From NCBI GenBank assembly GCA_024663395.1, contig JANFAH010000015.1, positions 62,001 through 126,000 on the forward strand: a DNA stretch of 64,000 nucleotides, read 5' to 3'. The notes beneath the pieces were generated by a model. That model did not search any database and had not been told where the DNA came from. It was given only the letters and a program-made list of their open reading frames with translations. This document shows, in pieces, positions 8,960 through 20,200 of the stretch. A program made the translations under genes and the position numbers. This stretch comes from Pisolithus tinctorius (taxonomy: Eukaryota; Basidiomycota; Agaricomycetes; Boletales; Pisolithaceae). The first letter of the stretch is position 1, and every line of letters begins with the position of its first letter.

Positions 8960-11884
8960 GTTCCTAGTGTCCAAGATATTTGAGACCAGACACTTGCACT
9001 CTTTGGAAAGTGACCATGCCTATGGCAAGCAAAGGCTGCACAAGCATTTCTGCAGGGCAATAAGGACATAGTATGCATTGCAGGGACATCTATGGGGAAG
9101 ACACTTACTTTCTGGATGCCACTGCTCTTCGATCTGAAAGCCATACAGATCATTGTCACACCATTGAATCAGCTCGGGAAGCAGCAAGTTGAGAATTTGG
9201 AGAGCATGGGACTGTGGGCTATTGCAATCAATGCAGACACAGCTAATGAGAAGATTTATGAGGTATATACCTTTTGGAACATACCTCTTTTGTGCACAGA
9301 ACACTTACACTTGACTAGGATGTTGAGGCATTAGAATACCAGGTGGTCATAATGAGTCTGGAACAGATTATGAAGCCTGGGGGCAAGTTCAAGGCCTTGC
9401 TGAAGACAAAGGCATTCATGGACCAGATAATGGGGATAGTCTTCAATGAAGCACACTGCATCACAACATGGGGGGATTTCAGGCCAGAGTACAGGGAATT
9501 GGGGTGACTACAGTGTGTCTTACCTTGCCATGTGCCTTACATGGTCACATCTGCAATGCTAACCTTGGAGACACTCAGTGACATCACAAGAATGCTGCAA
9601 CTCCAAGGGAAGAATGATCAAGTAAATATTCAAGTGTGCACCAACCGACCAAACATTAAGCTCTGTGTATGAAAGATCAAATACTTGCTTACTTCCTATG
9701 CAGATCTCATGTTCCTTGTGCCCAGGAGTTGGATTGTGGGTGATCTGTCATATCCATGACTCTCGGACTCAATCCCAGTCCAGTCCGGACCCCTAGCCCC
9801 TATCTCCAGTCAAGTCCAGTCCTAGTCTGGTGAAGAAAACCCAACTCTGGCCCTAGATAACCCAACTCTGGCCTGAATAACTCAAGTCCGGTGTTTTACC
9901 CCTATCTCCGGTCCACTCCAGCCTCCCAGCCTTGTGCTGCTCCACCCCAGTCCTCCCAGGTCTATGTCCAGGTCACCCAGACATAACTCTGGTCTGTTTT
10001 CCCATGTTTGCACTATATTTAGTCTAGTCCTTTTGTCTGACTCTGGTATGCCAGTCACCTGGACTTTGGCTATTAGTCTTGGCACAGCCACTGTGGCTAT
10101 CCTCACCTTGCTAATCATCTCACTAATAGCTTATTAACAAGTTCAGCTTTATGTTCATTACCCTGGACTGGCCTTGTGTATTTAACCCCTGTACATACTT
10201 CATAGCACCTCAGCCAGAATATCAATTTAGTATTACCCTCAACTCTGTACTACACCCCGAGCCTACTCTATAGCTAAGGCTGAGCCTTAAGCTATCCCTG
10301 GCCCCTGTCCTGGACCTCTCCCCAGCTTGCATAAGGGTACAGCACATAAGCTGAGACCAAGGGAGGTAGATCCAACCCTGGACTGGCTTCCCCCTGTGCA
10401 CACTCCAAGACTGGCCAGTTTCCCATGGTCCTGGCCTTAAGTCCAGTCCTCTGGACTTAGCCCCTGACCTCTGGCCTTGACTCTGGTCCAACTGGACTTG
10501 GCCCCTGTCTCCCAGCATTGACTTTGGTCAGCTGGACTTAGCCCCTGTCACCCAGTCTTGAAGCCCAGTCACCCAAGGGTAAACCTGTACTTAACAGTGA
10601 TCCTGCATCACCAAAATTCTTGGTTTTCTTTGATGACATCCAAGACACAATTGCAGCTACCAAAACCCTTCAGAAGTGCCTGCCACCTGAAGTCCATCAC
10701 AAAATTAAATGGTTCAACTCAGACATGACAACAACATATAAGGAAATGGAGGTCACTCACCTATGCACTGGAGAAACATGGGGATTGTGTACTACTGAGT
10801 CATTTGGAATGGTGAGTTGGAAACATCTCCTGAAGTGGTCATTTGTAATCATCAAGAGATAGGGGATGGATGTACCAGACATTGTAGTTCAGTGGCAAGC
10901 AACATGCTGGCTGTCTACACTATGGCAATGGTGGGGGTGTGCAGCAAGAGCACATGGCAGCAGTGGTATGGCTATACTACTGGCAGAGAAGGAGTTGTTT
11001 GATGATGTGAAGGAAGAAAAAAGGATGTGTCAGGAAGCTAGGAAGAGACAGAGAAATACAAATGAACTGGGTTCCAGGCCACAACTGCCAAAACACCTTG
11101 TACTGGATGCAGACAGTACTACAACTGTTAGCAGGTTGGTTACTTCTCCAGTCAATGAGAACACCTTGAAGAACATGTTAGCATCAGGTTCTAGTGGGCA
11201 CAGAGGGTTAAAGAAACAGAGAAAAGAACTGGACCCTGCAATGGACTGCCTTATCATTGCTGGTTCCCAGGGAGTGATGTGTCAACAGGTGATGATTGTG
11301 ACATGTTTTGATAACAGTAACACTGGCAACAAGGGTGAGCCTTTTGCAGAAGAAGCAGCAAAGAAGCTGACCTTGTTTGACCCAAAGAGTACAGTCATGT
11401 GGCATGTGATCCTGATTGCTCAGATGGCTGTGTGTGGTGTGTTCCAACCAAGCCACATGTTTGTTGCGACCTCCACAACCCATCTGCATTCATTTTTGTT
11501 GATGTACTTCCACCTTCCCCCCCTAGGAACCCTGCTCATTCTCACCTTTCAAAGTACTCTATGGAAACAAGGGAGCTAGCTCTTTGTGATGCACTGGAGG
11601 ACTGGAGGGAGGGCAAGGTGATTGTTAAGCTGGGTGTTGCTCATGTCAATGATTATGGCCCAGGATTCATTCTTCTGAGCCCTATGATTGACCACATCAT
11701 TGATAGTGTGCATCACCTCAAACTATGGACAATCAATGACCTTTGGAGGGAGACTTGCTGGTCAGGTGTAGGGCTCTATGGTGCTGAGGTCTTAGCCATT
11801 GTCCACCAGATCATCCCACAGCTGCATGATGGTCCTCTGCTAATGAGGATGCCTATTGTGCCACATGCTGCTCTGCAGCCTTGA
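8960..11884 (+). pseudogene. RecQ-like DEAH-type DNA helicase, transposon encoded
   Basis: The N-terminal exon (about 8960-9260) has CLWQAK before the Walker A region GTSMGKTL, then IIVTPLNQLGKQQ (motif Ia-like). A 58-nt intron follows (about 9261-9318). The next exon has NEAHCITTWGDFRPEYRELG, motif II with Asn in place of the catalytic Asp, and VTSAMLT (motif III). After the inserted solo LTR come FLVFFDDIQDT, a 51-nt intron (10812-10862), then GMDVPDIVVQW and GCAARAHG, which are motifs V and VI with the arginine-finger region degraded. A frameshift near 11340-11400 leads to the C-terminal domain (NDYGP, WRETCW). Other lesions are an in-frame TGA at the expected GKRPC motif near 9012 and another near 9506. 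RecQ helicases unwind DNA 3' to 5'; here the likely role is in transposition. Confidence 0.85.
9746..10596 (+). mobile_element. Solo LTR of family L inside the helicase pseudogene
   Basis: 851 bp from TGTCATATCC to TACTTAACA, flanked by GTGATC at 9740-9745 and 10597-10602 (a 5-6 bp target duplication). It interrupts the helicase reading frame between its motif III and motif IV regions. A TATA-like GTATTTAACC lies near 10179. It is in the opposite orientation to the L LTR that surrounds the transposon. Confidence 0.9.
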
Positions 11885-12121
11885 CCTCAAGTTCAATTGT
11901 CTAGCATTGCAGGTGTCTCTGTGCTTGTGAGTGCCACTGATGCCAAAAGAAATAAATGCTTGGCTTGCAGCTTGCCTGGCCATAATAGTATGTTTTTTTT
12001 TTAAAAAAAAAATGTATCTAGTAATTCCTTGTCTAATGGTTATGCAGAACATAGTCACATGTGTACACAGCACCCCAGTTGCTTGGGCAAGGAGAACAAA
12101 GCTCAAATTCAATCTCCTGCT
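11885..12121. other. Convergent intergenic gap of the transposon
   Basis: Lies between the 3' ends of the helicase and DUF6589 pseudogenes. It contains a T-run followed at once by an A-run at about 11991-12012, which is self-complementary and sits where both transcripts would end. No gene seen. Confidence 0.45.
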
Positions 12122-14793
12122 TTACAACCTCAACTTGATCACTATGTTGTCTAATGTCAAAGAGCTTTCACCATCCTCCTCAACCTCAAGTCCATCCTGT
12201 CCCAGTTCATCTTCCATTTTTTCCATCAGTGCATGGCCTACATCAATTAGGTCATCCATACATAGTTTACTTGTATGACCTGGTTGCATTTTGTGTGGCT
12301 GATATTTCTTGAAATATTTGCATAATTCTGCAAATGTCAATACCATGTCCACTTCTTGCCATTTCATGGATAGGTGTGCATGCAAGAAATCCTGCTGGAA
12401 GACACCATGGAGATTGCGGTAGACCTGGACCAGTGGTGACTCCAAAAGGATTTGTAGAATGGTATGATTTGAAAATTTACCACCATTTATAACCTTCATG
12501 AATAGATTGTTCAGTTCTATGCACCAGTCAACCCCTTGGAAATTTCCCTTCTTTCCAGTGGGGTTAACAAGCATAGAGTAGTGGATTGCATGACTAAGTA
12601 AGTTGTTCATTAGCACTAACAGTTCAATGCTTTGGCTATGGCAATTAGCATGTACCACAAACCTGGTGGATATACAAAATGTACATTGATCAAGAATTCT
12701 GTCATATAAGCTGAATATTTATGTTTTCCTGTCGCTTTGAAAACAAGGATCCATGCAATGAGGCACAACTGCACATGCCCAATTTCTCCAGAATTCATCA
12801 CATGGGTAAGTTCTTCATACAGTAGCATGTATTTATTGATGATCAATGCATTCTCATGTTGCATATCACATTGCAAACTGGGCTTCTGATGCACTCTCCT
12901 GAGTGTGTATGTCACAACATAATTCTGGGCAAGCACATCAGCAGTCTCTTTTAGCTGCAAGAAGGTTGGTTCTGTGGCAGCAAAGGAATCAAGTGATGTC
13001 AGCCCTGGGTCAATGTTTGCCAGTTCTGTCCTCCAGCAATCCAACCTGTGACAGATACCACTGTAAGTGATTAGTTGATGCATCCTTTGGAATCCAGGTT
13101 TGGACTGATAGATTCCAGTCTTGCAGGGTCGCAGGATCCCAACATCATGCATCAGCAATGTCTCATCATTCCTGGCCACTGCTGGTTGGATAAATGCATG
13201 CCACAGAGCATCTGCAGCTGCCATCTTCAAATGGAAGAGTCCAGGTACAAAGATTACATATTGGCATCTGTCCCAAGGTGTGTCTTCCATTCCCCTATGC
13301 TGCAAGATTGCATGAACACATTCTGCAGTCCCTAAGTCTCCATGGAAGAGCATGACATAGTTGGAGATGTCTGGCATATCTGGGTCCTCATTTTCCTTCA
13401 GATCATGGATTCTGGCTTGGGTGAGAAGGCCAGTAATTGACTGAATATTCCCAGACACTGTAGAGTTAACATATTCCATTGCACATGCAGCTATGATCAG
13501 AATCTTGATGATTGGGATTTCTTCCACTGCCACTGGTTCCCCCAGCATCTCCTGAAAGTGTTGAAAATATACAGGTCTGTGCTCTACCAGGTCTGACAGC
13601 ATTTTCCAGGCATTGTATGACATTCAGCATGATATACCATCTCCACCTGGCCTCTCTAGGTGAAGTTCCAGTAGGTCCCTATATGTTTTCCCATGTCTTT
13701 GCACTGCCAGTTCCCTTGCATGAATATTGTAGATAGACTGTTCCCACAGCATGTGGGAGCACTGGAGGTCATCAAGAGTTGTTCTGTGCTGTAATGGAAG
13801 TAGAAGACTGGAGGTAAGGTGTTTTGATGTATCCAGGGATTTCTCTACTTGTTGATCAGAGGTTTTCAGATCAACATCGAAGTTATCATATGCATAAGCT
13901 GCTAACAGCATGTGCTCGAGTGCTTTGATGGTATGGTGGGATTCTCTTGAGAGTGAGATGATTGCAGAATTGATTGAGGTGATTGATATTGAGAGACCCA
14001 TGCATGCAAGGGTCTCTACTACTTTCTGTGGGGTGTGGGCAGATTGTAGAAAGATACTGAGCATGGACTGTAAGTAATTTGCCTGTTGGTTTGTATTTTG
14101 CACTAAAACACTGATGATGACAACCTTCTTCTAGAGGGAAATATGTTAACTACTATCCAATGAGTGTATTGCATCTGCAGGCCTATGCATGATCAATGTG
14201 ATGGCCTGCCATCTGACCAGTGCTTGAGTTGGCTGGCCCTTTCTCATGTCACAGCCATTGAGTGCATCCCAATACTCATCCTCATCCCCCTTGCCAACCA
14301 TGTCCTCCACCTCTACAGTCCCCTTCATCCCAGCTGAATGGATTGATAACACTGTGCCCAGTGTCTCCCAAAGGTATGGTGCACTTTGCTTCATCTTCCA
14401 TGCTAACATATCCATATTGAACTCCTCTAGCTGCTCGACTTTTGCATGTGCAGCATCAAAGTGGAGCCCACACCCCTCTGCCGCCATTATTTCCACCTCC
14501 ATCACATACATCTCCATTGCAATTTTATTTACTAGATCCTGTACTTTTCTTTTTCCAGTTTCTGAGTATTTCATGACCATTTCTATAATATCATTGAACT
14601 GGGACATGAAACTGAGCACCATTGGATCATTCTCATTCTCCTTGCTGGACAGTAAACCAAGGATGAATTCTGGGAATGATATTTGAAGCAGCTGCATCAT
14701 ATGTAGGAGGGAGTTGACATTTTGGGAGTTATTCATTTTGACTTGGCAAAACCTAGAATACCAAAATAAAATTAATAAAACTCCCCTAGTCAT
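12122..14793 (-). pseudogene. DUF6589-type protein, possible transposase of the DNA transposon
   Basis: Reads from 14793 down to 12122. The N-terminal exon ends near 14150, followed by a short GT-AG intron (about 14108-14146). The next exon contains AYDNFDVDLKT (about 13893-13864), and a single in-frame TGA at 13624-13626 sits where CGA is expected. Next come HGDLGTAE (about 13344-13321) and PWDRCQYVIFVPGLFHLKMA, the best hallmark of DUF6589. A frameshift near 12640 leads to VNPTGKKG, VDWCIELNNLF (about 12532-12500) and SPLVQVYRNLHG. These are my recollection of the family pattern; no search was run. Function is not established for the family. Conserved acidic residues in three separated motifs would suit an RNase H-like transposase, but this is inference. 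Confidence 0.75.
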
Positions 14794-14993
14794 GTGACTG
14801 TTTTTTCACTGAAGCCAACAATGCCACAGGGCAGCAAATGAACCTTACAACTATGTTGTGCCAGCCACTGCTGGAGGGTTTGAGGGATAAAGTTAGGCTG
14901 GGTTTGAAATCCAGGGTACCAAATATATGCACACACACTCTAGTAAGTAGGATAAAGTCCCTCAATGCTCCAGCAAGGGTGGGAAGGAGCCTG
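14787..14993 (-). repeat. Right terminal inverted repeat of the DNA transposon
   Basis: Reverse complement of the left end. It also keeps the internal hairpin pair (GCTGGAGGGTTTGAGGGA near 14870 and TCCCTCAATGCTCCAGCA near 14958). Confidence 0.85.
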
Positions 14994-15312
14994 CAGCATA
15001 ACTAGAGTCAGACACAGGTTTCATACAGTAAGCAAAGATCAGCAAAGGGGACTAGACTAAATATAGTACAAGCAATGGAAAATAGACCAGAGTTATGTCT
15101 GGGTGACCCAGACATGGACCTGGGAGGACTGGGGTGAGGCAGCACAAGGCTGGGAGGCTGGAGTGGACTGGAGATAGGGGTAAAACACTGGACTTGAGTT
15201 ATTTAGGCTGGAGTTGGGTTTTCTAGGCCAGACTAGGACCAGACTTGACCGGAGACAGGGGCTAGGGGTCCAGACTGGACTGGGACTGAGTCTGAGAGTC
15301 ATGGATATGACA

Positions 15313-15724
15313 GGTATATAGTTAGACAATACAGTGTTGTGTCCCCTTCTTGTTCCCTCAGATGTTGACCATTCTTGAGGATCCATAGGGGTTACAACAA
15401 GTTTGGCCCATAGTGTGTCCCTCCTTTGCTTTGTGCCTAGTCCATTTGATGAAGTCACCATGTCAGAGCATAACAGGTGACACTTGACCTCTGACCTATC
15501 CTGCTGCACCTGTTGAAACTGCTTAATGAAAGTTAATGAAGCAGACACAAGGTTTGAAGAAAGCTTGTCAGTGGGGGTATCCCATGCATGCTTATGGGAT
15601 GGCCTGTATGACAACTTGGAATCACTGTCATTGGAGAAAGTGGCAACACTGGGGGGGGAAGATGAGGAGAGATGAAGTGCTGAGAATATGTTGGACAAAG
15701 CAATGTTGGAGTTGGAGGAGTTGT
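15313..15724. other. Right flank of the L solo LTR; weak coding trace
   Basis: Both strands have stop-poor stretches: minus from about 15720 to 15320, plus from about 15520 to 15735 with Glu/Leu-rich coiled-coil-like translation. The minus-strand frame would join 7.4-8.0 kb if the solo LTR were removed, so both flanks may belong to one old element. No family recognised. Confidence 0.3.
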
Positions 15725-16177
15725 TGTTATGCTTGTCCGAAATCAAGATGTAGGTTGAGCTCAGCTGCAGGCTAGTGGTTTCTACTGAGCAATGGCTGCA
15801 GTAACCTCTGTAAATGACAGAGGATTTTGGGCAACACCCAGAAGAGTGGTCCTGATAAGGGACACTGAGGCTGAAGTTCTGAGAATGCTGCATATGATTG
15901 AGCAGCTCAAGTCTGAGGTTTCAGGACTTGAGCTGGCAGTCTAAATACTACAAGGGTATGGACCATGAGGTGTCCACATGTATCAAGCTAACTACACCAT
16001 TGGTTGAACAATGACAACACATGTTCCAAGCATGTACTGAGGCAACAATGCTAGTGGTGGAAATAGGGAGCCATTGGATCAGAGAGAAGATGGCTCAAAA
16101 AGGAAAAGAAGTCCAATGGGACAAACACAAGGTAAATGTACAGTGAAACAACAGAGAAACAGGGATGAAATGTAACA
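15725..16177 (-). repeat. Provisional 3' LTR of G1
   Basis: On the minus strand it begins TGTTACATTTC directly after a purine tract (AGAGAGGGGGTAA, about 16190-16178). It ends with AAGCATAACA. Positions about 15725-15990 match 22128-22391, which supports an LTR pair. Plus-strand coding-like translation in 15930-16130 is an oddity. Confidence 0.6.
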
Positions 16178-16214
16178 TTACCCCCTCTCTAAGTGTTGAA
16201 GTCCCCAACTTCAA

Positions 16215-16850
16215 CTACTCTCTGTAAGGTTCTCTGGTCATATTGCTGATGGTGGAGTTGTCAAAATCAAAGTCATTGTCATATAGATCATTATCCTCAC
16301 TCCCAATGAGGGTACAGTCATCTACCAATGCAGGGGTAGAGATTCTTTCTTGTAATGGGTGATGAGGACATATAGACAGGCACTGGGCTTGGGTGTGCCC
16401 AGGGCAGGTGGTGTGACAAAGGGGGCATTCATAAAGGCCACAATTGACCCTAACATGCCCAAGGTGATGGCAAACATAACATGCTTGACAATAGTGTGGA
16501 TTGGTTGGGGTAAGAGGGTGATCAGCCTCAATGAGTGCCTTGAGTACAGGAGTTGGTGGCAGTTGAGTGAGGGTCTCAACATGATTCATAGTATAGGCAA
16601 GCTTTGCTTCAGAGATGCCAAAGGCGACTTCAGGGTTGACCACAGAAGGTGATGACAAGCCATGAGACTCACAGGGTTGTGGGTTGGGGCCTGATAGACA
16701 GCAGGCATGGGGTTGGTCTGCTCTGCAAAGAGAGCTGGATGATTGGGAGGAGGATGACAACAATGCTGGAGGGGAGGACAACACAGAGGAAACTGGGGGA
16801 GACATTGCAGTCAAGGGTCTCTGAGACCCAGGAGGAGGGGGAGTGATCAA
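16215..16850 (-). pseudogene. Third ORF of G1 with tandem zinc knuckles, after the integrase
   Basis: An open frame of 211 codons on the same strand as gag-pol, placed between chromodomain and 3' LTR. The first part is Pro/Ser rich. The second part has CYVCHHLGHVRVNC, a C-X2-C-X4-H-X4-C knuckle, followed by CPLCHTTCPGHTQAQC, a related C-X2-C-X6-H-X4-C cluster, then an acidic tail. It occupies the position of env in other elements but has no membrane segment, so a nucleic-acid-binding accessory protein is more likely. Start is uncertain, and it may once have been joined to the upstream frame. Confidence 0.6.
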
Positions 16851-17258
16851 TGTGGGATGTTGACAGATGTTATAGATGAGGTCAGTGCCTCCAAGAATAT
16901 CAAAAAGACAAAGGAGCAGGGGAACCTGCTTGCAGGCAATTTCATTCAGAATGGTTTTGGCAGGGGATAGAAGGAGATTTTATTGGTTTATGTAGTGGGA
17001 CAATTCTTCAAGCCTAAGGGCTTGGATGGTAGCATGGTAGACAAGGTTGAGAGGGGAGTCCTCATCAACTTTGTGGTAGATGGTGCTGATGATGGAAGGG
17101 TCAGTGATGAAGAGTTGATAAGAATTTATCATCTGGGTGCTGGTGGGTTGTCACTGACAACAAGTGAAAGGGGTGTGGTGATGAGAAGGTTCATGGGGAT
17201 AAGTGAAATGACAAGGAGGCATTTTGATGGAGATATCTCTGATAGTTTGAGAGGAGCA
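16851..17258 (-). other. G1 spacer between chromodomain and third ORF
   Basis: No stable reading frame of recognisable family. The plus strand has an open frame of about 137 codons here (16983-17396) that I regard as chance. Confidence 0.4.
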
Positions 17259-20200
17259 TCAAGTGGGTGGTTTTTGAGGGGGGAAGTCTCTTGGAAAGTG
17301 TTTCTTATATGTGGAGAGGGTATCTTCCACATGTTCCAGGTGTGCTTCTTTCTGCCACAAGTTTTCAGAAGAAGGGTAACCTTTCCATTTGATTAAGAAA
17401 GTGTGGCTGCTGCCAGACCTTTTATGGCCAACTATCACCTCTATCTTGTATTCCTCTTCCTCATTGATAAGGTCAGGCAGTGGAGCCAGGAAGTTTGGCC
17501 CATGAACATCATTTTCACAATAGGGCAATGGGAGGGAAGCATGAAACATGTTGTGAATCTTCCATTGTGTGGGGATCATGAGGTGATATGTGATCAGAGA
17601 TAGGACATCAGAGATAGTAGAGGGTCCTTCTCATTTAGGGGTGAGTTTTCTGTTTTCATAGGAACATTTTAAGTTCCATGTTTCTAGCCAAACCTTATCA
17701 CCTTTTTGAAATGGGGTGAAGGGTTGTGACAAGCAGTCTTTCATTGTTTTTCTAGCCAGATCATGTGCCACAAGGGCTTCTTCTCTGGCTTTTTGGAGTT
17801 CCTTGAGTCTAGACTTGGTGGCAGGGAGGTGGGTTTCTGCAATGAGGGGTGGAAGTGGTTTTGGCTCATATCCATACATGAGGTAGAATGGTGATTGATG
17901 GGTAACAGAGTGTGGGTGGTGATGATGCATGAACTCTGCCATAGGGAGGTTGTCCACCCATAGAGTGGGGTCATTTTGACAGAAGATGTGGAGGTATGTT
18001 TCAACCTCCTGGTTTATGTGTTCCATTTCTCCATCAGTCTGAGGGTGGTATGCCATTGACAAGGCAAGGGAGTCTCCCAAGAGGGATGTGAGTTCTTTTG
18101 CAAATGTTGAGGTGAATTGAGGGCCTCAATCAGATATAATTTTGTCATACAACCTGAAGCAGGAATAGACTTTCTTGAAAAAGAGTGCTGTGATGTTGGC
18201 AGTGGAAGTGGTTCTCTTAGTTGGTGTTAAAATTACCCCATTTGTAATCCCATGGTCTACCATGACCAAGAGGGAATCATATCCCTTAGAAAGGGGTAGG
18301 TTGGTAACCAGATTGCAGGAGACCTGTTGGAATGGGTGGGTAGAGGTCAAGGGGATGGGTGTAAGGGGTGGTGTCATTGGATGGGTGTTCACTTTATTTT
18401 GCTGGCATGTAGCACAGCCTTCAACATATTTTCAGACAAAGGACATGAGTCCTGGCCACCAGAACTTGGAGGAGACAAGTTGCCAAGTTTTCAGGATACC
18501 AGGATGTCCTGCAGAGGGGTGGTCATTGTGGTTGGACCCAATGGTCCATCAGAAGGAGGGGTCATCAGGGATGTAAAACCAATCTTTGTAGAGTAGTACA
18601 CCATTATCAAATCTCCAATCCAAGAGGTGGGATTTAAACAGGAGAGGCATATCAACATTTTCAATGGCTTGAAGAGCTGTTTGGACAATGGGGTCCTTCA
18701 TGGAGGAAGACATGACCTTCTTGGTGAGGTTGGTGTTGATGAGGTTAACAAACATGGTCTGGGGGAGGAGGTTTACTCCTTTGTTGGCTTCATCATCATT
18801 GGGGTCATGGTCAGGTCATCAGGAAAGTGCATCTGGGGCTGCCAGGTCTTTGCCTGGGATGTGTTCAAGTTGCAGGTCAAAGTCTGCAAGATCAAGGAGC
18901 CAGCAGGCCTGGCAATGGTTCAGGTTCTGGGGGGATTTGAAATAGGTCAAGTTTTTATGGTCCATGAAGACCTTAACCAGAAACAGGGATCCATGGAGAA
19001 AATGTCTCCAGGCATTCAACCCTCTGATTACACCTAGTAGTTCTCTATCATAGATGTTGTAGTTTCTTTTGGCAGGGTTGAACAACTGAGAAATGAAGGT
19101 GCAGGGTTGCCACTGGCCATTTGCATCTTCCTGGAGGAGAATGCCTCCTGTTGCATACCTGGATGCATTGGTGGTTATTGTGAATGGTCAAGATGTATCA
19201 GGCATTCAAAGGGTCAGTTGGTCCATGAATATTCTTTTCAGGAGTTTGAAGGCATTCTGACATTTCCTCAACCATTCCCAAGTAGTGGTTTTCTTGGTTA
19301 GGTCAATGAGGGGTCAGGCAATGTCTGAGTAGTAAGGGATGAATCTTTGATAGAAGTTAGTGAATCCTAAAAAAGATCACACATCCTTAATCTTCTTTTG
19401 GACCAGCCATTCAGCAATGCCTTGGACTTTGACAGGGTCCATAGCGATGGTGTTTTCTTTTATGATCATACCAAGGTATTCCACTTTGGTAAGATCAAAG
19501 TGACATTTTTCCAACTTGAGGGGTAGTGACAGCTCCCTCATTTGTTCCAGAACTTGGCAGGTTCTTCATTTGTGTTCTTTGGGGTCAGTAGAGAAGATGA
19601 GGAGGTCATCCATATAGATGACCAGCCATCCTTCTGTGATCATGTCTCTGAAAGAGTCATTCATGAGTTGCTGGAAGGTGGTGGGAGAGTTGCACAACCT
19701 GAAGAACATGATGGTGGGTTCAAAGAGACCTTTGTGTGTGATGAATGCAGCTTTCCATTGGTCTCCTTCCTTGATGCAGACATTATTGTAGCCTGACCTT
19801 ACATCCATCTTTGTGAAGATAGATGCTCCTTTAAGCTTGTTGATGAGGTCTGAAATAAGGGGAAGGGGATACATGTCCTTCACTGTGTTTTTATTCAGAT
19901 ATTGGTAGTCTTGACATGGGCAGAGGGAGCCATCCTTCTTTCCAACAAAGAAGAATGGGGGCAGCTTGAGGGGACTTTGAGGGGCAGATCTTCCCTTCTC
20001 AAAGGTTTTCTTTGATAAACTTTTCTGCAGACTCTCTTTCAGAGGGAGAGAGTGGGTAAGCTTTAGCCACCTTGGGGATGAAGTCTTCTGCAAGGTTTAT
20101 GGCATGGTCATAAGGTTGTGATGGAGGGAGTATTCCATCAGAAGGTTTCTTGAAAACTGAGGCATATTCTTTGTAGTCCCCAGGGAGGACAACCTTCAGT

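Larger units (their letters stand above)
8619..14993. mobile_element. DNA transposon carrying RecQ-like helicase and DUF6589-type genes
   Basis: Terminal inverted repeats of about 210 bp at 8619-8830 and 14787-14993 begin with CAGGCTCCTTCCCA and end with CACATGACTAGGGGA. The flanks are TGGCATAAC (8610-8618) and CAGCATAAC (14994-15002). This is a 9-bp target duplication (or 8 bp) whose two differences are those expected from one ancestral CCGGCATAAC decaying to TG on one side and CA on the other. Two convergent pseudogenes fill the element, and an 851-bp L solo LTR inserted later. Without that insert the element is about 5.5 kb. The sequence is almost free of CpG, so it is an old copy. Superfamily is not certain: 8-9 bp duplications occur in hAT, MULE and KDZ groups. 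Confidence 0.85.
8053..15312 (-). mobile_element. Solo LTR of family L, split by a DNA transposon (8053-8618 and 14994-15312)
   Basis: On the minus strand the LTR runs from TGTCATATCC (15312) to TACTTAACA (8053). It is flanked by a 5-bp target duplication GGTAT at 8048-8052 and 15313-15317, and no internal region is present, so it is a solo LTR. The two halves rejoin exactly to match the uninterrupted copy at 51171-52055, where the insertion point reads CAGCATAAC. Its joined length of about 880 bp agrees with the other two copies. Confidence 0.88.

Noticed and set aside
15093..15893. 266-codon minus-strand frame crossing 15312 and 15725
   Set aside because: It spans the end of the L solo LTR and the provisional end of the G1 LTR, so as a single gene it cannot be ancient; parts may be a relic of an older element.
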